Program-made: the position numbers and the translations under genes
Notes under the pieces: generated by a model
Told to the model about the DNA's origin: nothing
The model's input: only the letters and a program-made list of their open reading frames with translations
Databases searched by the model: none
Assembly (NCBI GenBank): GCA_009773335.1
Contig: WRPF01000052.1
Span: 1-40,896, forward strand
Direction of reading: 5' to 3'
DNA: 40,896 nucleotides
Origin: Caulobacteraceae bacterium
Lineage (GTDB): Bacteria > Pseudomonadota > Alphaproteobacteria > Caulobacterales > Aquidulcibacteraceae
Part shown: positions 15,919-26,588 of the stretch, piece by piece
How positions within the stretch are numbered: position 1 is the stretch's first letter
Layout of the letters: each line of letters begins with the position of its first letter

Positions 15919-16704
15919 ATGACCGATCACGCCCACCCCGACGCGCTGTTCCGCGATCTTGAGATCGCGCTGGACACCGACGCCTTCGAGCCGGCGTTCC
16001 AGCCAGTGGCGCATCTGTCCGACGGCGCGATCGCGGGATTTGAATCGCTCGCCCGCTGGCGGCGCGCGCCGGAAGTGCTCATCGAGCCCGCGCATTTCAT
16101 GGAAGAGGCGATGGCGCGCGATCTCGTCGGTCGCATTTCGCAACGCATCATGCGGGTGGCGTGCGCGACGATGGCGCGCTGGCGTGCGGACGGCGTCGAT
16201 GGCGTCTTTCTTTCCGTGAACGTCGCGGGCCGCGACCTCGAACGACCGGACTTCGTCGACGAGGTGTTCGGCGTGATCGCGGCGGCGGGCATTCCCGCAA
16301 CGTCGATCAAGATCGAAGTCACCGAACAGCAGGTGCTGCACGATCCCACGCTCGTCGGCCGCCAGCTCGCGCGCCTGCGCGAGGCGGGCGTGAAGATCCT
16401 GTTCGACGATTTCGGCTCGGGCTTTTCCTCCTTTACCTGGCTCACGCGCCTGCCGGCGGACGCGCTCAAGTTCGACCAGACAATCGTCGGCCCCATCACG
16501 GAGCGTGGCGCGCATTTCAAGATCATTTCTGCGATGATCGCGCTGGCGCATGATCTGGGCCTTGAGACCATCGCCGAGGGTGTGGAGACCGAGGCGCAGC
16601 GCGACATGCTCGCGGGCCTCGGTTGTGACTTCGCGCAGGGGCATCTGTATGCGCGTGCGCTGGGCGAAGCTGGCGCGCGGGCGATGATCGGCCGGAAAAG
16701 TTGA
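15919..16704 (+). CDS. EAL-domain cyclic-di-GMP phosphodiesterase
   Basis: A 261-residue protein that is almost entirely one EAL domain, with no GGDEF, sensor or membrane part. The signature is FESLARW in place of EALxRW, keeping the metal-binding Glu. The other catalytic positions appear intact: Asn in LSVNVAGRDL, Glu in IKIEVTE, Asp-Asp in ILFDDFGSGFSSF, Lys in ALKFDQ, Glu in TIAEGVET and Gln in CDFAQGHLY, so hydrolysis of c-di-GMP to pGpG is plausible. The Met at 15919 is chosen because the frame upstream is repeat DNA; there is no clear Shine-Dalgarno sequence. It would act in the cytosol to lower c-di-GMP. Confidence 0.9.
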   Translation: MTDHAHPDALFRDLEIALDTDAFEPAFQPVAHLSDGAIAGFESLARWRRAPEVLIEPAHFMEEAMARDLVGRISQRIMRVACATMARWRADGVDGVFLSVNVAGRDLERPDFVDEVFGVIAAAGIPATSIKIEVTEQQVLHDPTLVGRQLARLREAGVKILFDDFGSGFSSFTWLTRLPADALKFDQTIVGPITERGAHFKIISAMIALAHDLGLETIAEGVETEAQRDMLAGLGCDFAQGHLYARALGEAGARAMIGRKS

Positions 16705-16791
16705 GAGAGGGGCGCCAGCCTTGCCGATGACGACACGACCATCACGCCGCATTGCGCCGGGCGGCGTCTGCCCCCACAAGCGCGCCCAGTC

Positions 16792-17982
16792 ATGACCGCA
16801 GCCGCAACCACTCCGGAGAAGAAGACAGGCGGCGCGCTGCTGGCGCTCTTTTTCGTCGTATTCGTCTCGATGACGGGCTTCGGCGTGCTGGTGCCGATCA
16901 CGCCGTTCTTCGGGCTGCATCTCGGCGCCGACGCCGGCCAGATCACCATTGCGATGGGCGTGTACTCGCTGGGGCAGCTGATCGCTGCGCCCTTGTGGGG
17001 CAGGGTTTCCGACAGGTACGGACGCAAGCCCGTGCTGTTCGCCACGCTCATCCTGACCGCCGTCGGCTATCTCGTGCTGGCGCGCGTGGAGACGATCCTT
17101 GCGTTCGGCCTCGTGCGCTTCGCGACGGGACTTGCGGCGGGCAATGTCGGTGCGGCGTTCGCCGCCGCGACGGACATCTCGACGCCGCAGACGCGCGCGC
17201 GCGCCATGGGCGTCGTCGGCGCGGGCTTCGGGCTCGGCTTCATCGTCGGCCCCGCGATCGGCGGGCTGATTGCGGGCCAGAATCCGGACGCGGCCGATTT
17301 CGCGCGCGTGTGTTTCGTTTCGTTCGGGTTCGCGGCGGCGGCGGCGCTGGCGGCGATTTTCCTGCTGCCGGAAACGCGGCCCGATGATCTGCCGCCACGC
17401 ACCTCGGGGCAGACGCGCGCGCTGTTCGGGCGTCCGGTGCTCATGCAGCTCGTTGCGGCGACGCTGCTCGGCGTGACGGCGCAGGCGGCGCTCGAAACAT
17501 CCTTCGGCCTGTGGGCGGACAAGCAGCTCGGCTGGGGACCGCCGGAAATCGGCATGAATCTCGGCGTCATCGGCCTGATCGCGGCGATGCTGCAGGGCGT
17601 GGGCGCGGGGCCGCTCGCGAAACGGATCGGCGAACAGCGACTGCTCACAGGCGGTTACGCGATCTACACGGTGGGATTCATCCTGCTGGCGCTGGCGGCG
17701 GATGCGACTCTTGCGGTCACGGCGGTCTGTCTCATCGGCGTCGGCGCGGGCCTCATCGGGCCGAGCGCGCAATCGCTCATCAGCCAGCAGGCAGGTGCGG
17801 ACGAACGCGGCGCGGTGCTTGGCTTCCAGCAGTCGGCGTCATCGCTGGGCCGCGTGATCGGGCCGATGATGGCGGGGCCGCTCTTTCACCACTTCGGGCA
17901 CGCTTCGCCGTACATCTTTGCGAGCGCTCTGTGCGCAGGTGCGCTGGCGTTCGCGTGGAATGCGCTGCGCACGCGGGCTTAA
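16792..17982 (+). CDS. MFS transporter, TetA-like drug exporter
   Basis: A 396-residue, 12-helix major facilitator protein. The first-loop motif A is GRVSDRYGRKPVLF, and motif C of drug/H+ antiporters is visible in the fifth helix as GFGLGFIVGPAIGG. The N-terminal MTGFGVLVPITPFF and the overall length match the TetA/Bcr-like drug exporter group. The substrate cannot be told. It is a single gene whose stop shares the bases TTAA with the stop of the convergent NTF2-like gene (17979-17982). Confidence 0.88.
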   Translation: MTAAATTPEKKTGGALLALFFVVFVSMTGFGVLVPITPFFGLHLGADAGQITIAMGVYSLGQLIAAPLWGRVSDRYGRKPVLFATLILTAVGYLVLARVETILAFGLVRFATGLAAGNVGAAFAAATDISTPQTRARAMGVVGAGFGLGFIVGPAIGGLIAGQNPDAADFARVCFVSFGFAAAAALAAIFLLPETRPDDLPPRTSGQTRALFGRPVLMQLVAATLLGVTAQAALETSFGLWADKQLGWGPPEIGMNLGVIGLIAAMLQGVGAGPLAKRIGEQRLLTGGYAIYTVGFILLALAADATLAVTAVCLIGVGAGLIGPSAQSLISQQAGADERGAVLGFQQSASSLGRVIGPMMAGPLFHHFGHASPYIFASALCAGALAFAWNALRTRA

Positions 17983-18344
17983 GCCTTCATCTGCGCGGGA
18001 TCGTAGTAGAAGCGCTCCGTCTGGATGCGGTCGCCGCGCCAGACCTGGAACGCAAGCTCCTCGATGCGCATCACCATGTCGTCCATCCGCGTGAATTCGA
18101 AAATCCAGTGGATGACGACCTTGTCGCCGTCGATGAAAAAATCCGAAACGGGATGCGTGTGAACGTGTCTGTTGCGCGCCAGCGCCGCGCGTTCGTGTGC
18201 GGCCAGCAGGTCGCGGCCGACGCGCGGGGGATGCATGTTCTCCTGCATCGAGGCGTCCGCGTGGTAGAACTCCTCGATCGCCTCTGCGTGCGCGCCGGAG
18301 ACGACGCGGGCGATGAAGGCTTCGACGCGTTCGCGGGTGGGCAT
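17979..18344 (-). CDS. NTF2-like (SnoaL-type) small protein
   Basis: A 121-residue protein with the SnoaL/NTF2-like cone fold pattern: an N-terminal helix (RERVEAFIARVVSGAHAEAI), EEFYHADASMQENMHPPRVG, and beta strands KVVIHWIFEFTRMD and EELAFQVWRGDRIQTERFYY. Such proteins are small isomerases, hydrolases or binding domains, and no activity can be assigned. The frame continues upstream into the esterase region, but the family start is this Met. It begins eight bases after the stop of the esterase gene on the same strand, so the two are likely an operon. Confidence 0.8.
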   Translation of the reverse strand: MPTRERVEAFIARVVSGAHAEAIEEFYHADASMQENMHPPRVGRDLLAAHERAALARNRHVHTHPVSDFFIDGDKVVIHWIFEFTRMDDMVMRIEELAFQVWRGDRIQTERFYYDPAQMKA

Positions 18345-18352
18345 GGAATGTC

Positions 18353-19294
18353 CTAGCGGTTGAGGATTTCGGCGGCCCACTTGCCGGCCTCGGCGATGGC
18401 CTCGCGCGCGCCGCCGGATATCGCGGTCATGTTGAAGAAGCCGTGCAGCTGCGAGGCGTAGTTCCTGTGCGTCACGGCCACGCCGCACGCTTCGAGCTTT
18501 TCCTTGTAGGCGACGCCCTCGTCCAGCAGCGGATCGAAGCCGGCGGTGACCAGATACGTCGGCGGCAGGCCGCCGAGATCGTTCTCGAGGATCGGCGAGC
18601 AGCGCGTGTCGAGCGCGTCCTCGCGCGTGCGCAGATACTTGTCGCGGAAGAAATCCTGCGCGGCCTGCGTCAGGAAATAGCCTTCCTTCAGGCGGATCTG
18701 CGAGGGCGTGAGCTGGATGAACTGCGTACAGGGATAGATCAGCATCTGCGCGCGCAACGCGGCGCCGCCGCGCTTCTTCGTCTCCTGCGCCACCACGGCG
18801 GAAAGGCATCCGCCCGCACTGTCTCCCGCAACCATCATGCGCGCGGGATCGAAGCCGATGGACGCCGCGTTTGCCGCCGCCCATTGCGTGGCCGCGTAGG
18901 CGTCCTCCGGCGCTGCGGGAAATTTGTGCTCCGGCGCGAGGCGATAGGCCACCGACAGCACGCGCAAGCGGCCTGCGTCCGCGAGACGGCGGCAGAGCAT
19001 TTCATGGCTGTCGAGGTCGCCCACGGTGAAGCCGCCGCCGTGGAAATAGACGATGCCCGGCCCGGCCTCGGCGCCCACGGCGTAGGGCACATAGAGGCGC
19101 GCATCGAGCGGGCCATCGGCGCCCGCGACGGTCACCGCGCGGGTCTCCAGCATCACCGGCGCATCGGATTCCATCGCGTGCGCCTGTTTCCAGAACATGC
19201 GCCGCGCGTCTTCCACGGAACTGCGCCAGTCGAAGCCGGGCTTTTCGCGCAGCTTGTCGAGATAGCTCTGGAGGCGGGGGTCGAGGGAGATCAT
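18353..19294 (-). CDS. Alpha/beta hydrolase, hormone-sensitive-lipase type esterase
   Basis: A 313-residue esterase of family IV. The oxyanion HGGG motif is in IVYFHGGGFTVGD (85-88), the nucleophile S159 in MVAGDSAGGCLSA, the acid in TAGFDPLLDEG, and the catalytic His in SQLHGFFNM. YRLAPEHKFPAAPEDAY is the usual segment before the nucleophile. It lacks a signal peptide and is probably cytoplasmic, acting on short-chain acyl esters; the natural substrate is unknown. It is followed by the NTF2-like gene and is divergent from the hydrolase at 19372 across 77 bases. Confidence 0.92.
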   Translation of the reverse strand: MISLDPRLQSYLDKLREKPGFDWRSSVEDARRMFWKQAHAMESDAPVMLETRAVTVAGADGPLDARLYVPYAVGAEAGPGIVYFHGGGFTVGDLDSHEMLCRRLADAGRLRVLSVAYRLAPEHKFPAAPEDAYAATQWAAANAASIGFDPARMMVAGDSAGGCLSAVVAQETKKRGGAALRAQMLIYPCTQFIQLTPSQIRLKEGYFLTQAAQDFFRDKYLRTREDALDTRCSPILENDLGGLPPTYLVTAGFDPLLDEGVAYKEKLEACGVAVTHRNYASQLHGFFNMTAISGGAREAIAEAGKWAAEILNR

Positions 19295-19371
19295 GGTCCC
19301 AGTCTATCGCGGTTGTCCGGGCGGCGCGATGGCGGAAACGCGGGGAAAGCGTGGGGGAAGGGATCAGCGTC

Positions 19372-20187
19372 ATGCGTGCATGGACGGCCATGATTGCGCT
19401 AACGTGTATGCTGCTGCTGGGAGGCCCCGCCATGGCCCGCGAAACGCTGGACGAGAGGATTGCGGCGCTGATGCCGCACGCCGACATCGTGAAGCCCGAC
19501 AGGCCGGGGCCGTTTCCCGTCGTCGTGCAGATGCACGGCTGCGGCGGCAAGAAATCCTTCCAGGCGACATGGGCGCAAGAGGCGCGCGCCGCGGGGTGGG
19601 CCGCCATCGTGCTCGACAGCTACGGCCATCGCGGCATCTCGCGTCTCGAAGCCTACGCCACCGTCTGCACGGGAACGCGCCTGTGGGGACGCGAGCGCGC
19701 GGGCGATCTCTATGCGGCGCTGGAGTGGGCGCGTCGCCAGCCGTGGGCGGATGGCAACCGCATGGTCGCGGCGGGGTGGAGCCATGGCGGATGGGCCGTG
19801 CTCGATGCGCTCGCGCTCGCGCCCGGCGCAGAGATGGCGGACGCCACGAAACTCGACGGCCTGCCGGACGAACCGCTCGCGGGCGTCGCCGGCGCATTTC
19901 TCGTCTATCCCTATTGCGGTTTCGGTTGCGTGGCGCGACGGCGGGGCCTGCGCTTTGACGCACGACCGCTCGCGCTGCTCGGCTCGAAGGATCTCATCGT
20001 CGGCGCGGATGGATTGCGCGCAACGCTTGCGGCGCTACCGGCGCCGACGCCGCTGCGCATCGAATGGCTCGACGGCGCCACGCACGCGTTTGACGAGCCC
20101 GATGCGAAGGATCTCCGCGTGCGCTACGACCCCGTCATCACCGTGCGTGCGCACGGGCTCTACAGGGACTATCTGCGCGCGCGCTGA
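19372..20187 (+). CDS. Exported dienelactone-hydrolase-like alpha/beta hydrolase
   Basis: A 271-residue protein with a signal peptide (MRAWTAMIALTCMLLLGGPA, cleavage about MARE) and an alpha/beta hydrolase fold. The sequence VVVQMHGCGGKKSF gives the oxyanion strand, the nucleophile S137 is in AAGWSHGGWA, and GATHAFDEPDAK near the end carries the likely catalytic His. This is the dienelactone hydrolase-like pattern common in alphaproteobacteria. A Met seven codons upstream is possible, but GGGAAGGGA placed eight bases before the chosen ATG and the signal peptide favour it. It converges on the histidine kinase with a four-base gap. Confidence 0.8.
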   Translation: MRAWTAMIALTCMLLLGGPAMARETLDERIAALMPHADIVKPDRPGPFPVVVQMHGCGGKKSFQATWAQEARAAGWAAIVLDSYGHRGISRLEAYATVCTGTRLWGRERAGDLYAALEWARRQPWADGNRMVAAGWSHGGWAVLDALALAPGAEMADATKLDGLPDEPLAGVAGAFLVYPYCGFGCVARRRGLRFDARPLALLGSKDLIVGADGLRATLAALPAPTPLRIEWLDGATHAFDEPDAKDLRVRYDPVITVRAHGLYRDYLRAR

Positions 20188-20191
20188 GCGC

Positions 20192-22027
<1,836 letters not shown>

Positions 22028-22199
22028 GGCGGGGCCTGTCCCAATCTGGAGCAGGGCAGTATTGTCGCACCTTCCTGAAGATTTGCTTGTGCGCGGACAG
22101 GAAAAGGGTTGCCGGAAGCCTAACGCACGCCCTTCCGCCGGGGGGCGGCGCGCGCTACATCAGCGCCAAATCCCACCCCCCAGAACGGCAGGCATCCCC

Positions 22200-23870
<1,671 letters not shown>

Positions 23871-23879
23871 CCGCCGCTT

Positions 23880-23990
23880 CCGTCCTTCCCCGTGAGGGGA
23901 AGGTGGCTCGCGAAGCGAGACGGATGGGGCGGCGGCTCCGTTTCGCAAAACTGAGCTTACCGCCCCATCAGTCAGCGCGGGAAGCACGGC
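23880..23990 (+). repeat. Palindromic element A (left flank of DUF559 gene)
   Basis: An element of about 111 bases containing the hairpin head, GGTGGCTCGCGAAGCGAGACGG, GATGGGGCGG, then GAGCTTACCGCCCCATCAGTC and GGGAAGCACGGC. Read on the other strand, element B has the same order of blocks, so A and B are inverted copies; A lacks part of the distal hairpin seen in B and C. Confidence 0.8.
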
Positions 23991-24012
23991 ATAATCCCCG
24001 AAGGGGGACGCC

Positions 24013-24378
24013 ATGGCCGACGAGATCGCACGCACGCTGCGCAAGCGCATGAACGAGGCCGAGATGCGCCTCTGGTTCCGGCTGCGCCCATTGCGCCGCG
24101 AAGGGCTGCATTTCCGACGCCAGTCGCCAATCGGCCGCTACATCGTCGATTTCGAGTGCCGCCGCGCGAAACTCGTCGTCGAACTCGACGGCTCACAGCA
24201 TCGCGAACCCGAACACGCCGCGCGGGATCGCGAACGCGACGCCTGGCTTTCAGCGCGCGGCTACACAGTGTTGCGCTTCGACAGCGGCGCCGCCCTCCAG
24301 CACACCGACCAGATCGTCCACGACATCGTCACCGCCGCGCGATGGGCGCTGGAAGCCCTCAACCACCCCGAAGACTGA
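24013..24378 (+). CDS. DUF559 endonuclease-domain protein (Vsr-like fold)
   Basis: A 121-residue protein of the DUF559 family, which belongs to the PD-(D/E)XK/Vsr-like nuclease superfamily. Visible are the N-terminal helix TLRKRMNEAEMRLWFRLRP, FRRQSPIGRYIVDFECRRAK with D46, LVVELDGSQHREPEH with E57, D59 and H63 as likely metal or catalytic residues, and RDAWLSARGYTVLRF with the conserved strand. Full family length, so it is intact. A good ribosome site (AAGGGGGACGCC then ATG) is present. It is the only gene inside a repeat-bounded cassette inserted after ettA. DUF559 genes have no firmly established function to my knowledge; a role in recognising or moving the flanking hairpins is a hypothesis. 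Confidence 0.85.
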   Translation: MADEIARTLRKRMNEAEMRLWFRLRPLRREGLHFRRQSPIGRYIVDFECRRAKLVVELDGSQHREPEHAARDRERDAWLSARGYTVLRFDSGAALQHTDQIVHDIVTAARWALEALNHPED

Positions 24379-24395
24379 GCGCAACTCTCTCAACC

Positions 24396-24537
24396 GCCGT
24401 GCTTCCCCGAGAGGGGAAGCTGTCAGCGCGGAGCGCTGACTGATGGGGCGGTAAGCTCGATCTTTCCGGACGGACCAGCGCCCCATCCGTCACGCCGCTG
24501 TCGCGGCGCGCCACCTTCCCCTCACGGGGAAGGACGG
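24396..24537 (-). repeat. Palindromic element B (right flank of DUF559 gene, inverted)
   Basis: About 142 bases: a hairpin CTTCCCCGAGAGGGGAAG near the left, a CAGCGCGGAGCGCTG dyad, GACTGATGGGGCGG, then CGCCCCATCCGTCACG and the outer hairpin TTCCCCTCACGGGGAA. It is the reverse of element A and lies in the same orientation as element C, to which it is very similar. Its right end overlaps the second ettA 3'-end copy by three bases. Confidence 0.8.
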
Positions 24538-24583
24538 ACAGCCTGATCCCGACGCGGATCAAGTTCCAGAAGTTTGGGCGTTA
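24535..24583 (+). repeat. ettA 3'-end repeat, copy 2 (exact)
   Basis: Exactly the same 49 bases as 23821-23869. In the ettA frame it would read [14 protein letters not shown] followed by a TAA stop in place of TAG, so a stop is preserved even outside the shared stretch. No other ettA sequence is attached to it; upstream it joins directly to the end of element B. Confidence 0.9.
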
Positions 24584-24592
24584 ACGCTCCCT

Positions 24593-24732
24593 GCCATGCT
24601 TCCCCGAGAGGGGAAGCTGTCAGCGCGCATGCGCTGACTGATGGGGCGGCAAGCTCAGTGTTTCAGGACGAACCAGCGCCCCATCCGTCATTCGCTGCAC
24701 GAATGCCACCTTCACTTCACGAGGAAGGACGG
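24593..24732 (-). repeat. Palindromic element C
   Basis: About 140 bases with the same block order and orientation as element B (CTTCCCCGAGAGGGGAAG hairpin, GCGCATGCGC dyad, GACTGATGGGGCGG, CGCCCCATCCGTCATTCG). Its right-hand hairpin has decayed (TTCACTTCACGAGGAA), so it looks older than B. It is followed by the degenerate third ettA copy, so B plus copy 2 and C plus copy 3 form two diverged tandem units of roughly 188 bases. Confidence 0.75.
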
Positions 24733-24778
24733 AGACATTCATTCCGAAGCGGATCAAGTTTCGGCAGTATGGGCTGCG
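24730..24778 (+). repeat. ettA 3'-end repeat, copy 3 (degenerate)
   Basis: Aligned without gaps to the native ettA end, 34 of 49 bases match. The reading frame is still recognisable: FIPKRIKFRQYG against [12 protein letters not shown], so it may derive from the end of a diverged ettA and not from decay of copy 2. It directly precedes the low-GC block that holds the TIR-MORN gene. Confidence 0.55.
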
Positions 24779-26220
24779 AGGGACGTATCAAAGGTTACCC
24801 TTTTGGCGCGGGTATTGGTGGGCTAAATGGCAATGTCGCGACCTTCGATCCGTTTTTCCAGTATCCGACCGTCAAAATCGTTCCATCAGGTTTCCATTGA
24901 ACTGCGTAGCCGTCCAATTTTCCGTGTTGCCATCTTCCCTCTGTTCGAAATCCCTGGGCACTCCAAAGCGTTCCATGGTTGTGCCGGTCCTCGCCCATAA
25001 ATCCGCCAGCATAAAAGGAACCATCTGCATGGGATTGCGTTCCAAAGCCACACTCCCCGGGGCGCAAGTTGAATCCTTCGAATACCGACGGAAATGGCGA
25101 GGAGGGATTCCCACTGTCACGCCACTCGTAGACCCCAGGTCCGTAAAATTCTCCTGCTGCCAAGAAGCCTGAATACTTATTGCCAGCATGCTCTCCGGCC
25201 TTAAATTCAAACACGCCGAGGCCTGCATTGAGGCCGTTATTAGTCTCATTCCATTGTGAGTACTCTTCTGCGTCCTCGGTGAATATTTCGACTCCAGGTA
25301 GGGGGTCGATTTTCCTGCGAAGAGCCTCACTCGCTGCAAGTCGCGCACGGAGAGCCTCAATCTGCCCCTCGATGGAGGCGTGGATGGCAGAAAAAACGGA
25401 GCTTTTCACCGCGCCGTGAAGTCGAGCAACGCTGAATACGCCATCAGCGTCTCGAACTCGAACTTGTTGAGCGAAGAGCGCGCTGATGTCCGTCTCAGGA
25501 ATCGCCAATGCTCCCGCGAGCTTGCGGACAAGTTTGTAGTTTTCCTCGCTAACTTCGCCGGGATCGCTATCGGCGATCGCCGACTTCGTATTGCGTTCGA
25601 CTAACTCACTGGTAGGAGCGCTCGTCGTGAGGGGCGCAATTGCGATCCGTCCAAATGCCTGCCACGTGGATCTAATGGAACTTGTTCGCCCGCTAGGGCG
25701 CAGCTTCCTATCGAGTTTTGTCTCAAGGTCATTGAGCAATGCTCGGATCGACGGGTGTTCCGGGTTGCAATCCCATTCGACGAGGCTTCGAAGGTGCCCT
25801 TGGCGTAGACCAATTGGAGGCATGACATCTTCGATTGTCGTTGGAACCAGCTTGCCAAGTCCATATGCGACGGTCGCTTCATCGATCACCCATGGGGCGT
25901 CAATGGAAAGGGAGCACCATAGAACAATAGTGGCTTTGGCTGCCCTTATTTCGCTTTCAATCTTTCGGCGGAACTCTTCGCCTGCCAGTAGCTGGTAGTC
26001 CCACCAAACATCAACTCCGTACGAGCTCAACACCTCGGCGAGGTGTTGCACCAACGCCAAACGTTCGCGTTTGTATGAGATAACAACGTCTGCCATTTCA
26101 ATACCGAGGCCTCATGGATTGGAACACCTTTACGGATCGGCGAAATTGGCCAGCCCAATCGTAAAGCGTTCACAATGGATTTTATCTGGATTCGCGACTT
26201 GGCCTTAGGCTTCTCGACAA
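24779..26220. other. Low-GC acquired block
   Basis: The stretch from just after the third ettA-end copy to about 26220 is visibly richer in A+T than everything around it and holds only the TIR-MORN gene and its upstream region. The right boundary lies where GACAACCCTCCATTAACC gives way to GC-rich DNA. I found no matching repeat at that end. A weak dyad (TTTACG at 26129-26134 and CGTAAA at 26160-26165) lies upstream of the TIR gene. Confidence 0.55.
24795..26096 (-). CDS. TIR-domain protein with C-terminal MORN repeats
   Basis: A 433-residue protein. Residues 1-110 form a TIR domain: VVISYKRERLALVQHLAEVL, GVDVWWDYQLLAGEEF, ATIVLWCSLS and APWVIDEATVAYGLGKLVP, with E73 at the position of the catalytic Glu of NAD-cleaving TIRs. 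A middle region of about 170 residues has a helical, possibly coiled part (IEGQIEALRARLAASEALRR, 242-261). Residues about 303-420 hold four MORN-like repeats (YSGFLAAGEFYGPGVYEW, FYAGGFMGE, TEGRWQHGKLDGYAVQW). Codon use and base composition differ sharply from the neighbours: 27 of 60 bases are G or C at 25201-25260, against 45 of 60 at 27301-27360, pointing to recent acquisition. An anti-phage or stress NADase role is inference; no partner gene is adjacent. No strong ribosome site precedes the ATG. Confidence 0.8.
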   Translation of the reverse strand: MADVVISYKRERLALVQHLAEVLSSYGVDVWWDYQLLAGEEFRRKIESEIRAAKATIVLWCSLSIDAPWVIDEATVAYGLGKLVPTTIEDVMPPIGLRQGHLRSLVEWDCNPEHPSIRALLNDLETKLDRKLRPSGRTSSIRSTWQAFGRIAIAPLTTSAPTSELVERNTKSAIADSDPGEVSEENYKLVRKLAGALAIPETDISALFAQQVRVRDADGVFSVARLHGAVKSSVFSAIHASIEGQIEALRARLAASEALRRKIDPLPGVEIFTEDAEEYSQWNETNNGLNAGLGVFEFKAGEHAGNKYSGFLAAGEFYGPGVYEWRDSGNPSSPFPSVFEGFNLRPGECGFGTQSHADGSFYAGGFMGEDRHNHGTLWSAQGFRTEGRWQHGKLDGYAVQWKPDGTILTVGYWKNGSKVATLPFSPPIPAPKG

Positions 26221-26227
26221 CCCTCCA

Positions 26228-26235
26228 TTAACCAT
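26228..26235 (+). promoter_or_regulatory. Possible CtrA half-site
   Basis: TTAACCAT, the half-site form of the CtrA binding motif known from Caulobacter, lies 52 bases upstream of the DUF7662-like gene in a divergent promoter region. A single eight-base match is weak evidence. Confidence 0.2.
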
Positions 26236-26286
26236 ACCTCCCGCATCCTCCGCTCCCGTCAGTCCCACCACGGAGCACATGACGCC

Positions 26287-26535
26287 ATGCGCAAATACGC
26301 CCCCCTTCGGCAGCACCTCGAACGCCGCAACGGGCGGCCCGAGCTTCTGACGTTCGAGGACATCGAGGCGATCCTCGGGGCGGGGTTGCCGCCCAGCGCC
26401 TCGCGGCACCGGTCCTTCTGGGCCAACGACAACGAAGGCCACCACTCCCACGCCCGCGCCTGGTCCGACGCCGGCTACCGTGTCGCCTGGGTCGACCGCG
26501 CCGACCGCGTCGTCCGCTTCGAACGCACGCGGTAG
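26287..26535 (+). CDS. DUF7662-like small protein (copy 1)
   Basis: An 82-residue protein, starting MRKYAPLRQHLERRNGRPEL. It shows the pattern of a small family I recall as DUF7662: LTFEDIEAILG, LPPSASRHRSFWANDNEG, ARAWSDAGYRVAWVDRAD and a final VRFER strand. The predicted order is helix, helix, a W-N loop, helix, two strands, which could be a small DNA-binding or nuclease-associated fold, but the function is unknown. The gene at 30622-30876 is a paralogue with the same spacing of motifs. It is GC-rich like the host, divergent from the low-GC TIR gene, and followed by an intergenic palindromic element. Confidence 0.7.
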   Translation: MRKYAPLRQHLERRNGRPELLTFEDIEAILGAGLPPSASRHRSFWANDNEGHHSHARAWSDAGYRVAWVDRADRVVRFERTR

Positions 26536-26588
26536 GGGCCGTCTTCTTCATCCACCCGCTCAGGAAAAGTCCGATCACGCCGCCGCGG

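Larger units (their letters stand above)
23880..24537. mobile_element. DUF559 cassette bounded by 28-base terminal inverted repeats
   Basis: A 658-base unit whose two ends, 23880-23907 and 24510-24537, are perfect 28-base inverted repeats. Each end is also a hairpin (CCTTCCCC-GTGA-GGGGAAGG, then TGGC). Inside lies a single gene, a DUF559 nuclease. The left end begins ten bases after the ettA 3'-end repeat and the right end touches the second copy of it. Inverted ends, one enzyme gene and flanking direct repeats resemble a small mobile element, although a 49-base flanking repeat is far longer than an ordinary target duplication. That it moves, or is moved by the DUF559 protein, is inference. 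Confidence 0.5.

Noticed and set aside
15733-17772. 679-codon open frame on the minus strand opposite the EAL and MFS genes
   Set aside because: Arginine-rich composition without motifs, antisense to two genes with intact family signatures.
24574-24900. 108-codon + ORF across element C
   Set aside because: It spans a palindromic element, the degenerate ettA end and the antisense of the TIR gene; no ribosome site or protein features.
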